From contig NC_132893.1 in the NCBI RefSeq assembly GCF_030463535.1, positions 29,638,782 through 29,702,781 of the forward strand: a DNA stretch of 64,000 nucleotides, given 5' to 3'. The DNA comes from Salminus brasiliensis. Taxonomy: Eukaryota; Chordata; Actinopteri; Characiformes; Bryconidae. The position numbers and the translations under genes are program-made. Below the pieces are notes generated by a model. The model saw only the letters and a program-made list of their open reading frames with translations, had not been told where the DNA came from and ran no database searches. The stretch's first letter is position 1. Each line of letters starts with the position of its first letter. Below, piece after piece: positions 12,801 through 22,400 of the stretch.

Positions 12801-15800
12801 TGGAAGGAACCTGTACTGGGTGGATGGCGTTGCTGGACAAATACTGGCTGTGAGGCTTGGTAGCAGCGTTGTGAAGCCTCAGAACTACATGGTAATCCTG
12901 GATGAGGACTTGCAGCAGCCTCGTTCGCTGGTGCTCCAGCCTCAGAAAGGGTGAGCGTCAATTTGGGAAAGTTCCAGGCTGATCGCAGGGGATTTGTTAA
13001 TGTGAATGGTCTTGTCTTACTTTTTTATTTTATTTTTTTAAAGAAAATTATGCCTTTTATATGTAAAAGCTGATATCTCTCACCACCCCTTCCTAATTCC
13101 CTGAACTGTTTTATTTAAATTGAGCTTCTGAATGCATTTGATGTTTCAGGATGATGCTGTGGTCAGAGATTGGCAGTGAGCCGCAGATTGAGCGTGCTGG
13201 CATGGACGGCTCACAGAGGAAGGTGGTGCTCAGCCGTAACCTGCGCTGGCCTGTGGCCTTGGCTGTGGACGTTGTGACGGACCGAATATACTGGACCGAC
13301 GAAAAGCTCCAATGCATAGGTTCAGCAACACTAGATGGAGATGACCTCAGGGTAATGAAAATTCTGGCTGCTGTTTTGTGGAGAAGACTTTAAAAACAAC
13401 AAAGAGCAGTAAGGGAACACTTTGACCGTACTAAGGATAAGAATCTCCTGAGCAAGAAGCGTCCTGAATGTGTTGTGTGGAATCAGATTCTGAAGGTGAT
13501 TCAACTGCAGGTTTAGACTTAGAATTGATGTAAAGTGTTCAGTAAGATTATTAGGTTAAGCTTTTTTATTTTTGCCTGTTTTTTAGGTATGTATTTAGTG
13601 TAGAACTGGGCATCGATGACAATATGCTTTTCTAAGCCTATTGAGGAGACTGTTAGTGCTTAATAAACATTGATCAGCTGCAGGTTTCATTAAAAACAGT
13701 ATACTGGTTTAATTAGATGAAGAGCAGCAGATGTGGGGGGGGCACGAGTCAAGTCAGTACAGGAGAGGATCTGAATAGCAGTTTATAAGAATCTGTCGCT
13801 ACTGATGTGTTCAGTCTGTGATTTACATGTATTGTGATAAATATATCGTGGAAAAAGTCTTTCATTATTATCGTGATATAGTATTTTTACCATATCACCC
13901 AGCCCTGATTTAGTGCATTTAATATTTTTTACTTTCCTCTGTAGCTGCTACAGTTGACTGAGACCTCAGCCCCTTTCTCTGTGGCGGTGTTTAATGACGT
14001 GGTATATTGGTCAGACACCCAGAGAAGAACCATTCGGGGAGCTCAGAAAATCACTGGCAAGAACCTTACTGTTATTCTCAAAAGACCTGGTCAACCATTT
14101 GGACTCAAAGTAAGTATTTATCTTCAATTTAAGGTCATGCAGCTATCCTGTATCCAGTTGAAACAGCAATAAGTTGTACAAAATTCTTGCTTATTTTCCA
14201 GAAGTACTATGCATTTTGTCATCTTTATCCAGGTGGTCCATCCACTCATGCAGCCTAAGGTCCCTAACTCTTGTGAAGGCCTCAAATGCTCCCACATGTG
14301 TCTGCTGACTCCAGGATCGCAAGCCGCATGTCGTTGTCCAACAGGGCTGCTGTTGGCTGAGGATAGGTTCACCTGTAGCTCGCCTGGAGAATCAACCTCT
14401 TCCTTCCTCCTACTCCTGTCTCCTTCTGTGATCACTCAGGTACAAACTGGCCTATCTGTCCTGATGTGTAATCCCAGTTTGAGCTGCATTAGTTTGACCG
14501 AGGCGAGGCATGGTATATGATTATGGATGAGGAAGTGATTCTAGATTCATTTTGGCCACCCCCTTTGATGCCATACAGTCTACACTTTGTTGAAATGTTT
14601 GTAGACACCCCTTCTAATGCATTCAACTACTTTAAGATTCACCCATGAGCAGGTGTCCCAATACTTTTGTCCGTACAGTGTATATGAAAAGTGCTATCTT
14701 GTTGGTCTGTGTAGATCTTCACTAGAAGCCTGCGTGCCAAGACTGGATTAAAACAGTGGCCTGACCACCGTGCCATGGCTCTTCCTGGCATAAACGAAGC
14801 TACAGGTCTAGACCTGGTCCTCAGAGACAGATTGCTGTACCTGGCAGATGCCAGCAAGGCCTCTGTGGCTCAGCTAAAAATGGACAACGCCGGTCTTATG
14901 CCCGAGGGTAGTCCCCTGCAGCTGTCGGATGACACGGTGACCGCTCTGGCAGTAGACTGGATCACACACAACCTATACTGGAGCAGCATTAAGAAGCCCC
15001 AGCTCTACGTCTCTTCACCCGGCTGGAAGTACACCACCGTAGTGATACAGGCCAATCTCCAGGACACCATGTCCATCACCCTGCATCCACCCACAGGCAG
15101 GCTGTGCTTTACTACTGTAGAGCTGGGGGGCAGTGAAACCCTGCCCCAGATTTTGTGCGCCTTCATGAATGGAGAGAACCGGATGGTGCTGTGGACAAAG
15201 GCACAGATGCCCATGTTTCTGACCTTCTCCACTCAGGGCACAACACTTTACTGGGCAGACATTGGTGAGTAGCATTCACATGTTTTCCCTTTACCCTAAT
15301 ATTAGTCGATTGTCTAGATCACAGTTGGTGTCTGAGGTTTTGCAGTAGAACTAAATGGTTACTTTTTACCTGCCCTGTAGCTCCAGTGGATAAACAAAAT
15401 AAAATGATGTTGGGCACCAGATATGTTTTGGCCAGTTAACTACATTTGGGGAAACATGGTCTGGATTCACAGATCGTTTGTAATGTTCTTAAATGCAACC
15501 ATGGAAAGCTTAATGTCTTAAATATTCTAAACTGTTTTTCTTTTCTTATTTAGGCCATTTGTAACAGCGTTTTAGGCTGCATTTTACAAATCATCATATA
15601 ATGCATGTTTCATTCTCCAATATTCAGTTAATCTTTTAAAAGATTTCAGTAAACAGTCCTTTAAGAAAAGGTGAATTGGACCTTTATTTGACTAGTTCAG
15701 CTATTTAAACTGGTCATTTTGGAGGCTGACCTTCTGAACAAGATAAACATAAAACTCTTTGTTTTAGAATTAAATATTAGTTATATATATAGTTATATAT

Positions 15801-15804
15801 TGAG

Positions 15805-15896
<92 letters not shown>

Positions 15897-18800
15897 GGGA
15901 GGGGGGGTACGGCATCTAAGTATGTCTTAAGATACTTGTGGGTCTGGCCCCAGTGTTTTTGAATGGCAAGTGGTTATTATCCAGGATTTATTTGGGTTGT
16001 GTGAAGCAGACATTTTTGTTGCTAGATTAGACACTTCTGAAAAATTATTCCTTTCTTGGACACCTTTGTCATCCATAACAGCAGAAGGGGTCAAAATCCA
16101 TTGCAAGACGTGCTCTGATTTGTTTCACTTTGATCATATAAACCAGTAATAAGCATGTTTATTATTAGAAGACACAAGTTGGTCATAAGTCACTGTTTCA
16201 ATCCAGGATTGGAAAAACAAGACGTTTGTCTTTTAAAATTATATTATAGAGTTGGAATTATGAACAAGGACGTAAACTAACTAGGTGCATAAAACCACTA
16301 GAATGGAGATGTAAAATTTGAGCATGTTCTGTATATACATGAGGTTTTCGTTTTAATAACATTTTATGAATTTTATATAAATGTCTTTCCTGGAATTCAC
16401 TGACTCACTGTGATTAAATAAACAGCTAACTGCCATATATGTATTTTCCGGTCTTAAAGTTCCCACCATCTTCAATGTCCTAACTATTTTTCTGTCCAGT
16501 TTCGATATGATGCACCAGCAGCTGCTGGTTATTTACCAGAATTTGTACTCCTTTCTCCTTCTCCTCCAGCTGCTGAGGTTATTGCTTCTGTGGACATTGA
16601 AGGCTCCAATTACAGAGAGTATAAAACCGGACCTCCTTTAATTGTCTCGTTTGCCCAAAGTGACAATATCCTTTTCTGGGTCACCCTTTACAATGGTAAT
16701 TTCTAAAGCACTTGTTATTCATTAAAAGCAGTTTTGTGGTCATACCAGCAGATGGTGCTATACTGTTGTGTTCATTAAACTGATTCTGTGTTCATTCACC
16801 TCTCTTCATTCAACCTTCTGTGGCACTTGTTTTTCTTCTTGAAAAATGTGCTTGAAATTATTTGTGATGTACATTCCTAGTGCTTTACCTCTGTTTGAAT
16901 GCTATTCAAATTCCTTTTAGGCACAACCACAGTATGGTACAGTGATGGCGTCCAGCCCAAACAGATGTGGTTCGAGGTGCGGACCAACATCGTTGCATTA
17001 AAGGCTTACAGCAAACACAGCCAAAAAGGTATCTGTATGGTCCATTGCTCACATCATCTATTATTCCAATCTTTACTGCTCTTTGTTTTTCTTTCAATCC
17101 CTCCCTTTTTGTCCTGTCATTCCTCTGTGGGAGAGGCTTGAAAAGAGGACAGGTGATCTGATGCATGTTGAAAGACCACATTTGGTAGAACAATTTCATG
17201 AAGGCCTCTCCTTTCATTCAGCTGCTCTCACTCTCACCCAGACATCTCTGCATAGCTCCAGCTGTAGAACTAGTTCAGCAACTGAGTGCATATTTTGCAT
17301 ACAACTTGCTATATTTATCTACCATGTTAAAAAAAAAAGGTGTGCCTTATGTATGATCAGATTATGTCCCACCCCTGCTTGAAACTAGGATCTAACGTAT
17401 GTGCTGAGAACAATGGAGGCTGCAGCCAGCTGTGTCTGGCAAAGCCAGGTGGGCGTACATGCCGCTGTGCGCAGGGCTACCTCGTCGTGAACAAGACCCA
17501 ATGTGTGTCCAGCTTGGAGTGTCCAACAGGCAGTAAGCCATGCAAGAATGGACATGAGTGTCTCTCCAACACCAAGTTTTGTGACCACGTCGCAGACTGC
17601 CCAGATGGCTCAGATGAAGAGGATTGTGAGTTTGATTTTGTATGGACATTAAAATGACACCCCTTTAAACCACTATTAATGAGCAGAGCTTTGGTCAGTG
17701 CTAGTTTTTCTTTCACAATAATGAGAAATACCCTCAAGCAGGGTCGAACTGGTTTAACAAAATTTGATGCCTCTGTTAGGCCAGACTATGGAAATCTTCT
17801 TTTTCTTGTATTTTTGCTGGAGGTCCATTAGAATGGATTTAGGTTCCAAAAATTGTTCTTTTTGCATTTTTTTACAACCATTTTTCAACCTCTCTCTGTC
17901 CCTTAGAATTTACTAAACTGTTCCTGTTAATGCACCTTTAAGTCAGTCAAATATGTATCTAAAACCTGGCTTTAAACATCTATAATATCAGTGTACTGAA
18001 TAAATAACTGCCCTGAATACTATCCAAAGAGAAAAAAATACATATATATTAAATACATAAGAAAATTAAATGTAACTGAGGTTGGGCTTATGATCTCATA
18101 CAAATGCATTAATATGTACATGTTACCTTGTGTACATATTACCATATGTACTAACTTAATATTCATTAAAGCAAGGTAAACTCAGTTTTCCACCATATGA
18201 TCGCTGCTTTATGATGTATCTGATTTGTTCCTCATTTCTTATTACATCAGGTGCATACATGAACACCGGTCAAAGCTTCAAACACAAACCTGCCCCTCAG
18301 CCCTCTTCCTCAGACTCTCCTAGTGTTGCTGGCCCGCCTCAGGACAATGAGGTGTTGGTCCGAACACTGAGTGGTCAGTCCTGTGACACTGAGCTGTGTA
18401 ATGGCAGAGGGCAGTGTGTGATGCAAAATGGAGAGCCGAGCTGCAAGTGTTCGCAGGGTTACAGCGGGACATTCTGTCAGGAAGGAGGATCCAGTAGTGC
18501 TCCTGTTGTCCTTTCTGTCCTCTTCATCTTGGGCGTAGTCATCGCGGCTGCTGTGGTTCTGAAGATGAGGTGTAGATACAGTTTCTTACTCAGGCTTGTC
18601 ACATCCTGAACTGGGAAGTTGAAATGGGTCCCAATAGGACATGGTGATGTAAACTATATTAAATGTTTGAGATGTCTGATGTCTTACCTAAATTTCTTGC
18701 CCCTAGAATATTTGGGCAAAATGCTTAATTAATTAATCTTGATTAATTTATATAATAATAATAATCGTAGTAGTAGTAGTAGTAGTAGTAGTAGTACTAG

Positions 18801-19395
18801 TACTAGTAGTAATTAATAATATTTATATTTAGTATTTTTCTTAATTATATTTTGGCACACAAATCTCACATTTTACATGAATTTCTTGCCCCTAAAATAC
18901 TTGGACAAAATGCTTAGTTATTCTCGAATAATTGAGAAGATATATAATATCATATCATTTTTCCCTTTTTAATCAAGAGTCACCAATCATTTTGTCCAAG
19001 TTTTTTTTTTTTTTTTTTTTTTTTTTCCCTTTCATTGAGATTTTGCTTTCTGGTTGTTTGCTTTTTTTATTTTTTTATTAAATGATCTGGTTCATTTATC
19101 CGTTTACAGAAGAGAGAAAGCTGCTCGGCCCATTGACAAGGAGACGCTTATGAAGGACATAGAAGAGCATGAGGAACCTAAAGGATCTGAGGCCCATCCT
19201 CAAAACTTTGTCAATGAACTCTACGACCCTGAAAAGGAGGTACACTTACTTTCCCCAGAATACCATACTGATTATACTGACTCTGACTAAGCAAAATGTA
19301 AATAAGAAAAGCTGTGAAGTGATCTGTTTCATCGTTGTTGTCTCTCACTAACTTCTTCTCTTCCACAGGAACAAGCAACTGAATCTGTGAACTGA
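1..19395 (+). CDS. lrp13: Giant LDL-receptor-family endocytic receptor, Lrp13-like (5' end outside window)
   Basis: Type I membrane receptor built from about 31 exons with GT-AG sites and consistent phases. Order: 29 LDLa repeats (1-11589), EGF_CA (11787-11973), YWTD propeller (12195-14109), EGF (14233-14439), second propeller (14715-17028), EGF plus LDLa 30 (17389-17625), Ser/Pro linker, EGF and TM helix (18251-18569), cytoplasmic tail (19110-19290, or spliced to 19369-19395). LDLa repeats carry the CDGxxDC and DGSDE calcium-cage residues. LDLR family members bind lipoprotein at the cell surface, are taken up by coated pits and release cargo at low pH through the propeller. Fish Lrp13 is described as an ovarian vitellogenin receptor; assignment to lrp13 rather than another large LRP is from the architecture (many LDLa, two propellers, one terminal LDLa, one EGF, short tail), not from alignment. 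The N-terminus and signal peptide are missing from the window. Confidence 0.8.
595..2144 (+). mobile_element. Tc1/mariner DNA transposon in an lrp13 intron
   Basis: Element of about 1.55 kb flanked by TA. The ends are inverted repeats: CAGTGCCCTCCATAATTATT opens it and its near-complement, ATTATGGAGGGCACTG, closes it. The arms continue for about 150 bases (TTAAAGGTTGGATTTTACTC near the 3' end mirrors the 5' side). It sits in the sense direction in the intron between the first two visible lrp13 exons. Confidence 0.92.
951..1926 (+). pseudogene. Broken Tc1-like transposase
   Basis: Starts [15 protein letters not shown] with a helix-turn-helix region ([20 protein letters not shown]). The catalytic triad is recognisable: WSDETK, then FQQDNDPKH, then [14 protein letters not shown], i.e. 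D, D and E spaced as in Tc1 DD34E enzymes. Reading is interrupted by at least one frameshift near 1200-1290 and by in-frame stops near 1555 and 1617, so no active enzyme is made. Confidence 0.88.
2276..3228 (+). CDS. lrp13: lrp13 LDLa triplet 1 (exons A, B, C; five LDLa repeats)
   Basis: Exon A 2276-2470 encodes two LDLa ([10 protein letters not shown]... and [17 protein letters not shown]). Exon B 2656-2862 encodes one LDLa ([19 protein letters not shown]) with an unusually long Ser/Lys-rich lead-in of about 27 residues. Exon C 2962-3228 encodes two ([18 protein letters not shown] and [16 protein letters not shown]) joined by an Ala-rich spacer. All three exons begin and end in phase 1. In exon C the first repeat has CNG in place of CDG. 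Confidence 0.88.
3345..4274 (+). CDS. lrp13: lrp13 LDLa triplet 2 (exons A, B, C; five LDLa repeats)
   Basis: Exon A 3345-3560 ([19 protein letters not shown] plus [19 protein letters not shown]), exon B 3768-3920 ([19 protein letters not shown]) and exon C 4005-4274 ([18 protein letters not shown], a Thr/Pro spacer, then [18 protein letters not shown]). All are phase 1-1 and match the preceding triplet position by position. The second repeat of exon A has CNRRKDC where CDGExDC is usual, so one calcium-ligand Asp is Asn; this repeat may bind calcium weakly. Confidence 0.88.
4358..6187 (+). CDS. lrp13: lrp13 LDLa triplet 3 (exons A, B, C; five LDLa repeats)
   Basis: Exon A 4358-4573 ([19 protein letters not shown] and [18 protein letters not shown]), exon B 4912-5064 ([25 protein letters not shown] instead of SDExxC) and exon C 5921-6187 ([19 protein letters not shown], Thr/Ala spacer, [18 protein letters not shown]). 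Phase 1-1 throughout. In exon C the first repeat reads DASDE rather than DGSDE. B and C are separated by an 856-bp intron, longer than the equivalent introns of triplets 1 and 2. Confidence 0.88.
5065..5920. other. lrp13 intron, no gene seen
   Basis: 856-bp intron between exons B and C of triplet 3. It contains AT-rich sequence and a pyrimidine/TTTG-rich acceptor approach. No dispersed element was recognised. Confidence 0.5.
6262..8087 (+). CDS. lrp13: lrp13 LDLa unit 4 (A, B, then split C; six LDLa repeats)
   Basis: Exon A 6262-6477 ([37 protein letters not shown]) and exon B 6937-7113 ([19 protein letters not shown]) match earlier triplets. The C position differs: exon 7634-7837 joins a C1-like repeat ([18 protein letters not shown]) to a repeat resembling the second half of an A exon ([19 protein letters not shown]), and the C2 repeat ([18 protein letters not shown]) stands in its own exon, 7920-8087. 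All are phase 1-1. Exon B has FDEVRC instead of SDExxC. Confidence 0.88.
6798..6840. repeat. (ATT)n microsatellite
   Basis: About 14 ATT units in the intron before lrp13 exon B of unit 4. A TTTG-rich run at about 6895-6928 precedes the exon acceptor. Confidence 0.9.
7165..7400. repeat. Dispersed repeat block in lrp13 intron, copy 1
   Basis: This stretch (GCCACCATAATGGTTATATT ... CAGAATATTATGAATGAAC) is similar by eye to 8098-8230 in the same orientation. Both then run into the same fish dispersed element (TGCTGATATGAGTGAATC ... GCTCTGTGGTGGTCC). In this copy the middle of the element is replaced by a run of about 18 C at 7314-7331. Confidence 0.6.
8098..8490. repeat. Dispersed repeat block in lrp13 intron, copy 2
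   Basis: Counterpart of 7165-7400. From about 8215 it carries the fuller dispersed element (GAATCAGACGCAGCAGTGCT, GTCCACCAACCGGAAATATC, GTGAGTGGACACTGTGTTTA). I know this element as widespread in ostariophysan fish genomes, from memory. Confidence 0.6.
8491..9497. other. lrp13 intron remainder, no gene
   Basis: AT-rich sequence between the repeat block and the A-type exon at 9498. I see no exon with supported splice sites here; short open frames lack them. Confidence 0.5.
9498..11589 (+). CDS. lrp13: lrp13 last LDLa exons before the EGF (six LDLa repeats)
   Basis: 9498-9713 is another A-type exon ([37 protein letters not shown]). The next three exons are not part of the triplet series: 10606-10835 has two LDLa ([17 protein letters not shown] and [15 protein letters not shown], phase 1 to 0), 11030-11159 one ([18 protein letters not shown], phase 0 to 1) and 11396-11589 one ([21 protein letters not shown] for CDG) followed by a Cys-rich segment ([16 protein letters not shown]) that starts the EGF region. 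These exons look like the conserved, older end of the ligand-binding domain. Confidence 0.87.
9850..10085 (+). mobile_element. tRNA-derived SINE in lrp13 intron
   Basis: The head has an A-box-like stretch (TTTTAGCTCTAGGCTATTGA) and a B-box-like GGGTTGTGGGTTTGATACA, followed by the body CTTAAGCAAGGCCCTTCACC and CTCTGCTCCCCGGACGCTG. This pattern is typical of fish tRNA SINEs. The copy is diverged and shows no clear target-site duplication by eye. Confidence 0.6.
11787..11973 (+). CDS. lrp13: lrp13 calcium-binding EGF exon
   Basis: The exon finishes one EGF ([16 protein letters not shown]) and encodes a full EGF_CA module opened by DIDECSE, with the six cysteines in order through [16 protein letters not shown]. 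The DIDEC start is the usual calcium-binding signature. It lies exactly where LDLR-family receptors place the EGF pair between the LDLa cluster and the first beta-propeller. Entry is phase 0 and exit phase 1 at a GTGTG donor that runs into a (TGTTG)n repeat. Confidence 0.88.
12195..14109 (+). CDS. lrp13: lrp13 first YWTD beta-propeller (four exons)
   Basis: Exons 12195-12410, 12767-12950, 13150-13351 and 13945-14109. YWTD-type blades are visible as [61 protein letters not shown] and [15 protein letters not shown]. In LDLR-family receptors this six-bladed propeller drives acid-dependent ligand release in endosomes. Splice phases agree across all four exons. Intron 12411-12766 holds a dispersed repeat that runs close to the acceptor of the second exon. 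Confidence 0.85.
12430..12750 (-). mobile_element. Tc1-like non-autonomous repeat, family R1, copy 1
   Basis: Shares the family landmarks GACTCTCTGGAGCAGAT, GAGCTGTGGAGCAGTGGAA and TTGCTGAATGCAATCAAAT. It lies in the lrp13 intron just before the acceptor of the second propeller exon. Confidence 0.75.
13352..13944. other. lrp13 intron with possible hAT-like remnant
   Basis: The end of this intron (ATTGTGATAAATATATCGTG ... CATATCACCCAGCCCTG) resembles terminal sequence often seen on fish hAT-derived repeats, from memory. No coding signal. Confidence 0.3.
14233..14439 (+). CDS. lrp13: lrp13 EGF exon between the two propellers
   Basis: Encodes an EGF with [14 protein letters not shown], then [16 protein letters not shown], the usual post-propeller EGF form. 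The exon then adds a hydrophobic, Ser-rich run ([16 protein letters not shown]) before its donor. Both ends are phase 0. The Leu-rich run is odd for an extracellular linker, but it is too short for a membrane segment. Confidence 0.8.
14571..14690 (-). mobile_element. R1 repeat, copy 2, end-to-end remnant
   Basis: Only the two family ends remain, joined directly: CACCCCTTCTAATGCATTCA on one side and AGGTGTCCCAATACTTTTGT on the other. The 300-400 bp middle found in other copies is missing. Confidence 0.7.
14715..17028 (+). CDS. lrp13: lrp13 second, degenerate YWTD propeller (three exons)
   Basis: Exons 14715-15264 (the longest in the window), 16570-16695 and 16921-17028. Blade signatures are weaker than in the first propeller: [47 protein letters not shown] and TTVWYSDG. 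Phases fit (0 to 1, then 1-1, 1-1). The 1.3-kb intron 15265-16569 holds an 85-bp (TA)n run. The acceptor at 16569 follows a CTCCTTCTCCTCCAG tract. Confidence 0.82.
15808..15892. repeat. (TA)n microsatellite, about 85 bp
   Basis: Uninterrupted TA dinucleotides in the intron inside the second propeller, followed by a G-rich stretch. It may form a cruciform and is likely length-variable. Confidence 0.95.
17389..17625 (+). CDS. lrp13: lrp13 EGF plus terminal LDLa exon
   Basis: Encodes an EGF ([17 protein letters not shown], then [15 protein letters not shown]) followed by one isolated LDLa ([31 protein letters not shown]). A single LDLa placed after the last propeller, close to the membrane, is unlike LDLR and VLDLR and is one reason to favour an Lrp13-type receptor. 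Phase 1 at both ends. Confidence 0.85.
18251..18569 (+). CDS. lrp13: lrp13 linker, EGF and transmembrane exon
   Basis: Begins with a Ser/Pro-rich linker of about 40 residues ([17 protein letters not shown]), probably O-glycosylated, followed by an EGF with cysteines at [12 protein letters not shown] and [12 protein letters not shown]. The transmembrane helix [20 protein letters not shown] follows, ending in the stop-transfer residues KMR. The exon exits in phase 2. The whole stalk-EGF-TM unit is one exon. Confidence 0.87.
18766..18810. repeat. (TAG)n microsatellite
   Basis: About 15 TAG/TAC units in the intron between the TM and tail exons of lrp13. A T-run lies at 19001-19026 in the same intron. 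Confidence 0.9.
19110..19290 (+). CDS. lrp13: lrp13 cytoplasmic tail exon with two possible ends
   Basis: After the acceptor at 19109 the tail reads [20 protein letters not shown], an acidic stretch, then [17 protein letters not shown] fits the FxNxxY sorting signal seen as FDNPVY in LDLR, but has Glu where Pro is usual. At 19240 there is a GTACAC donor, so splicing to 19369-19395 would end the protein EQATESVN. Read-through of the donor stays open and ends [16 protein letters not shown] at 19290. Confidence 0.8.
19369..19395 (+). CDS. lrp13: lrp13 alternative last coding exon
   Basis: A TTCTCTTCCACAG acceptor at 19368 leads to codons EQATESVN and a TGA. It joins in phase 0 to the donor at 19239/19240. 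It is only eight codons long, and the upstream read-through form makes it optional. Confidence 0.6.
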   Translation, partial: EQATESVN

Positions 19396-19409
19396 ATTAC
19401 AGATTCTTA

Positions 19410-19415
19410 AATAAA
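19410..19415 (+). terminator. lrp13 poly(A) signal
   Basis: AATAAA lies 15 bases after the TGA of the last coding exon and serves either tail isoform. GT-rich sequence (TTTGGTGTGATGTG) follows about 20 bases later, as expected downstream of a cleavage site. Confidence 0.65.
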
Positions 19416-19419
19416 GGAA

Positions 19420-22400
19420 ATGACCAGGGCAGAAACTTTGGTGTGATGTGTATTTATTTGTACCACTGATTACACACCAGATATTATTACCTTATTTGTG
19501 AATTTGTGGATTGCAAAGTTGACTTTGGGGCCCCTAAACCCATTTTTTTTGTTTAATATTATTCAGTAACTGTTATACATTTTCAGCTACTACAATGTAT
19601 TCATTAACTGCTATGCAACTTATGTCTTTTGAGGATGAGGAATTGAGTTTTTGGGCATTTAGGGTTTGAAGGGAGAAGGTAGGGTGAGCTGAAGAAAGTT
19701 ACAGTAACTTCTGCTGAAGACATTTAATGGCCGCTATGCATTTAGAGTAGTGACTCACATGGCTCCTGCCACTAGTGTAAGTTTTTGTCCAGTAGCTTTG
19801 GAAGTATTTACTCAGGGCTGATAAGAGAATATGAGGCAAGGTGAACACTAGCATATTACCTGCTGCTGCTGACTAGGAAGTGATTCAAGGCTGAAGGTGA
19901 TTTGCTGTAGGAGACACTCCTCCATGAAGTAATACATCTGTAAATTACAGTAATGGTTACTTATCAAACCACTGAATTGTAGTTTTATCACCAGCAGCAG
20001 AGCCCACAATCTTTCTGGTGCACTTTTGACCCACTTGCGGCAGGTACGAGTACACAGCTAGTTTCACTTGCAGCATTTGTGTGGTTTTATGTTCCAGAAA
20101 GGTCATAATTAATTTACTCAACCTTTTTCTATATTGTTTATCCCTGATTAAATGGTTGTTTCTGTGCCTTTACAAAACAAGATAAATGCGCTCTGTTCTG
20201 ATTGGCTCTTTATTGCGCCTCTTTTTTAAAGGTCCTTAAAGCTCAAACAATGTTGAGAACTGTCATTTTAAGGGGGTGGAGCTAAAGTGTGGTATGCAGA
20301 ATGTAGAGATATGTAAATGATGGCCGCATAGGTTCTGATTTTAAGTAGTTTGAGGTTAATCTTTAAAAAAAAGAATTTTAAAAAATGTTTTACAGATTAG
20401 TATAATATTAAATAATGTAATCTAAATAATATAATAGTAAATAATGTGGCAAAGTGTGCCTGTTCTCAAAAACGGTCATAAACCCAACTCTATTGCCCCA
20501 TAGTCTTATGCAAGCTATGCTTTGCTATGTGAAACTGTAAACAGTGTAGTACAAATCAGTTACAGCAGGGTTGTCCAACTACTGCTCAGAGCCATAAGAG
20601 TCATAACACTAACACTTACCTAACATCAGTGCTCAGACTCAGTACACACTTAAGCATTGCTTGCTGTGTTAAGCCTGAGCTTCATCTTGTCTAACCTTTT
20701 TAGAGTGCAGTGTTTTACAGAAACAGGTCTTGTCCGGTCATGCAAAGCTGTAACTCCACAGTCACAGCAGTGGTGCCCAACCCCCCCTGCCAGGCTGGCA
20801 CGTGGGCTGAAGCGTGGGGAGCTACCTGTGTGGATAATAATTACATTCACTGTTCCTGATCCTGAGGTGTGCATGTGTTTAAGACCTTCCCATTGTGGCT
20901 TCTGGCCAAATGGTCACCTGACATGTTTTTTTTTTCCCTCTGTAAATGACTGTTCTGTTCTTCTTCAACTTCTGCTAAGTTTGAAGGGTGAGCTTTAGTA
21001 CACCATGTATTAAGTGTTGCATAAAGCCTGCACAACTGTAACGCAACTCTGCAGAGAAGGCCCCAGTTTGCAGAATGCAGGTGTTGAATGCTGTACCCAG
21101 GAGTCCAGATCTTGGAGAAAGCTGAGGAGTACAGAAGTATCGAGTGCCAGGCAGTACAGATGAACATTAGCCTGTAGTCTAATCATTTTCCCAGTCTAAT
21201 TTGTGAATAAATGAAAAATAAAACGAAACAGAAATGCATTGGATAGTTGTGAAGGAAATAGTTTCATGCAAAACAATGAGTGAAAATACATACAAGTTGA
21301 ATAGTGAGTTTGATTCAAAGCATGTGGTGTACCGGGCCTCTGCTGGCTTGCTAGACCACTATTATGCAGAACTGTTCCGGTAACAGTGTCCCACTGTCCA
21401 CCCACACAAATTCTTTATGTTTCATGAAAACAAAAAATGGTTTTACCGCCGGAGACTAAACTACAAACTATGATAATCATAAAGAGTAAACTTATTAAAC
21501 AGGAAAACTTCTTTTTTAAGCACTTCCTCTATTAGATAAGGTTTCAGAGATGCCAGCTGCAGAGTCTTTGCATCCTTTAGCCACTGTTGTACAGGCTTAT
21601 ATAGCCAACATGCTCCAGTGTGGCTCACATGGGTGGAACATAAGCTAGGTGAGTTTGTACATGCATTTTTTTTTTTTTTTTACTGGGACTCAGTTGAGCT
21701 TCCCAAATGAGCCCTATCGTAACAGCCCACCTTAATATCACATTCACAGTGTACAACCCAGATGAAGCCCATGTTTAACCCTTCCTGATCCCATCACTGA
21801 CCCTGGGAGGCATCCACATTTGGGGTCAATGTGGAACTTGAGCACCCAAGTTGGGCTACCAATTCAGGCATGAGATTCACCACATGGACCTGTAGTAATG
21901 TTACCCATCTGGCTTTTTCACATTTTAAGCATTTCCACCCCACCTTTCTTTAAACTGGAAACCATCACTGCGGCACTAATGTAGGTTGTGAAATTGGGTA
22001 TACTGGGCATATTTACCCAGGGTTCCCCTTGTTGTCCCCCCAAAAAACAACACACTGACCCTACATGTGGTAGCTTTGTCTAGCTCAGAGGCTCACCTAC
22101 GACTGCAGGTATGTTGGGTGGGTCCCTGCCTGCCCCACAGCGATGAAATGAGATGGTTTTTCCCACTAGAATTCAGACCAGCCCCGCCTCCCTGCGCTGA
22201 GGTTAGCAAGTAGTATCACGTCTCCTATTGCATGATCGCCACCAGCACGGTGGACCGCGGCTGAGGATCACCATCTAGCCAATCCTATCGCAGGACGAGG
22301 GATACGATCAGCCAATTGTAGCTCAGTTGCCGCAATACGGGTGTGGAAAAAAGGCCAAACAACAAGGCCGCTGGAACAGGGAGGGGAGCTCTGGCTGTGG

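Noticed and set aside
20650-21170. Overlapping open frames on both strands after lrp13
   Set aside because: No splice sites, domains or codon signal; they look like ordinary spacer.
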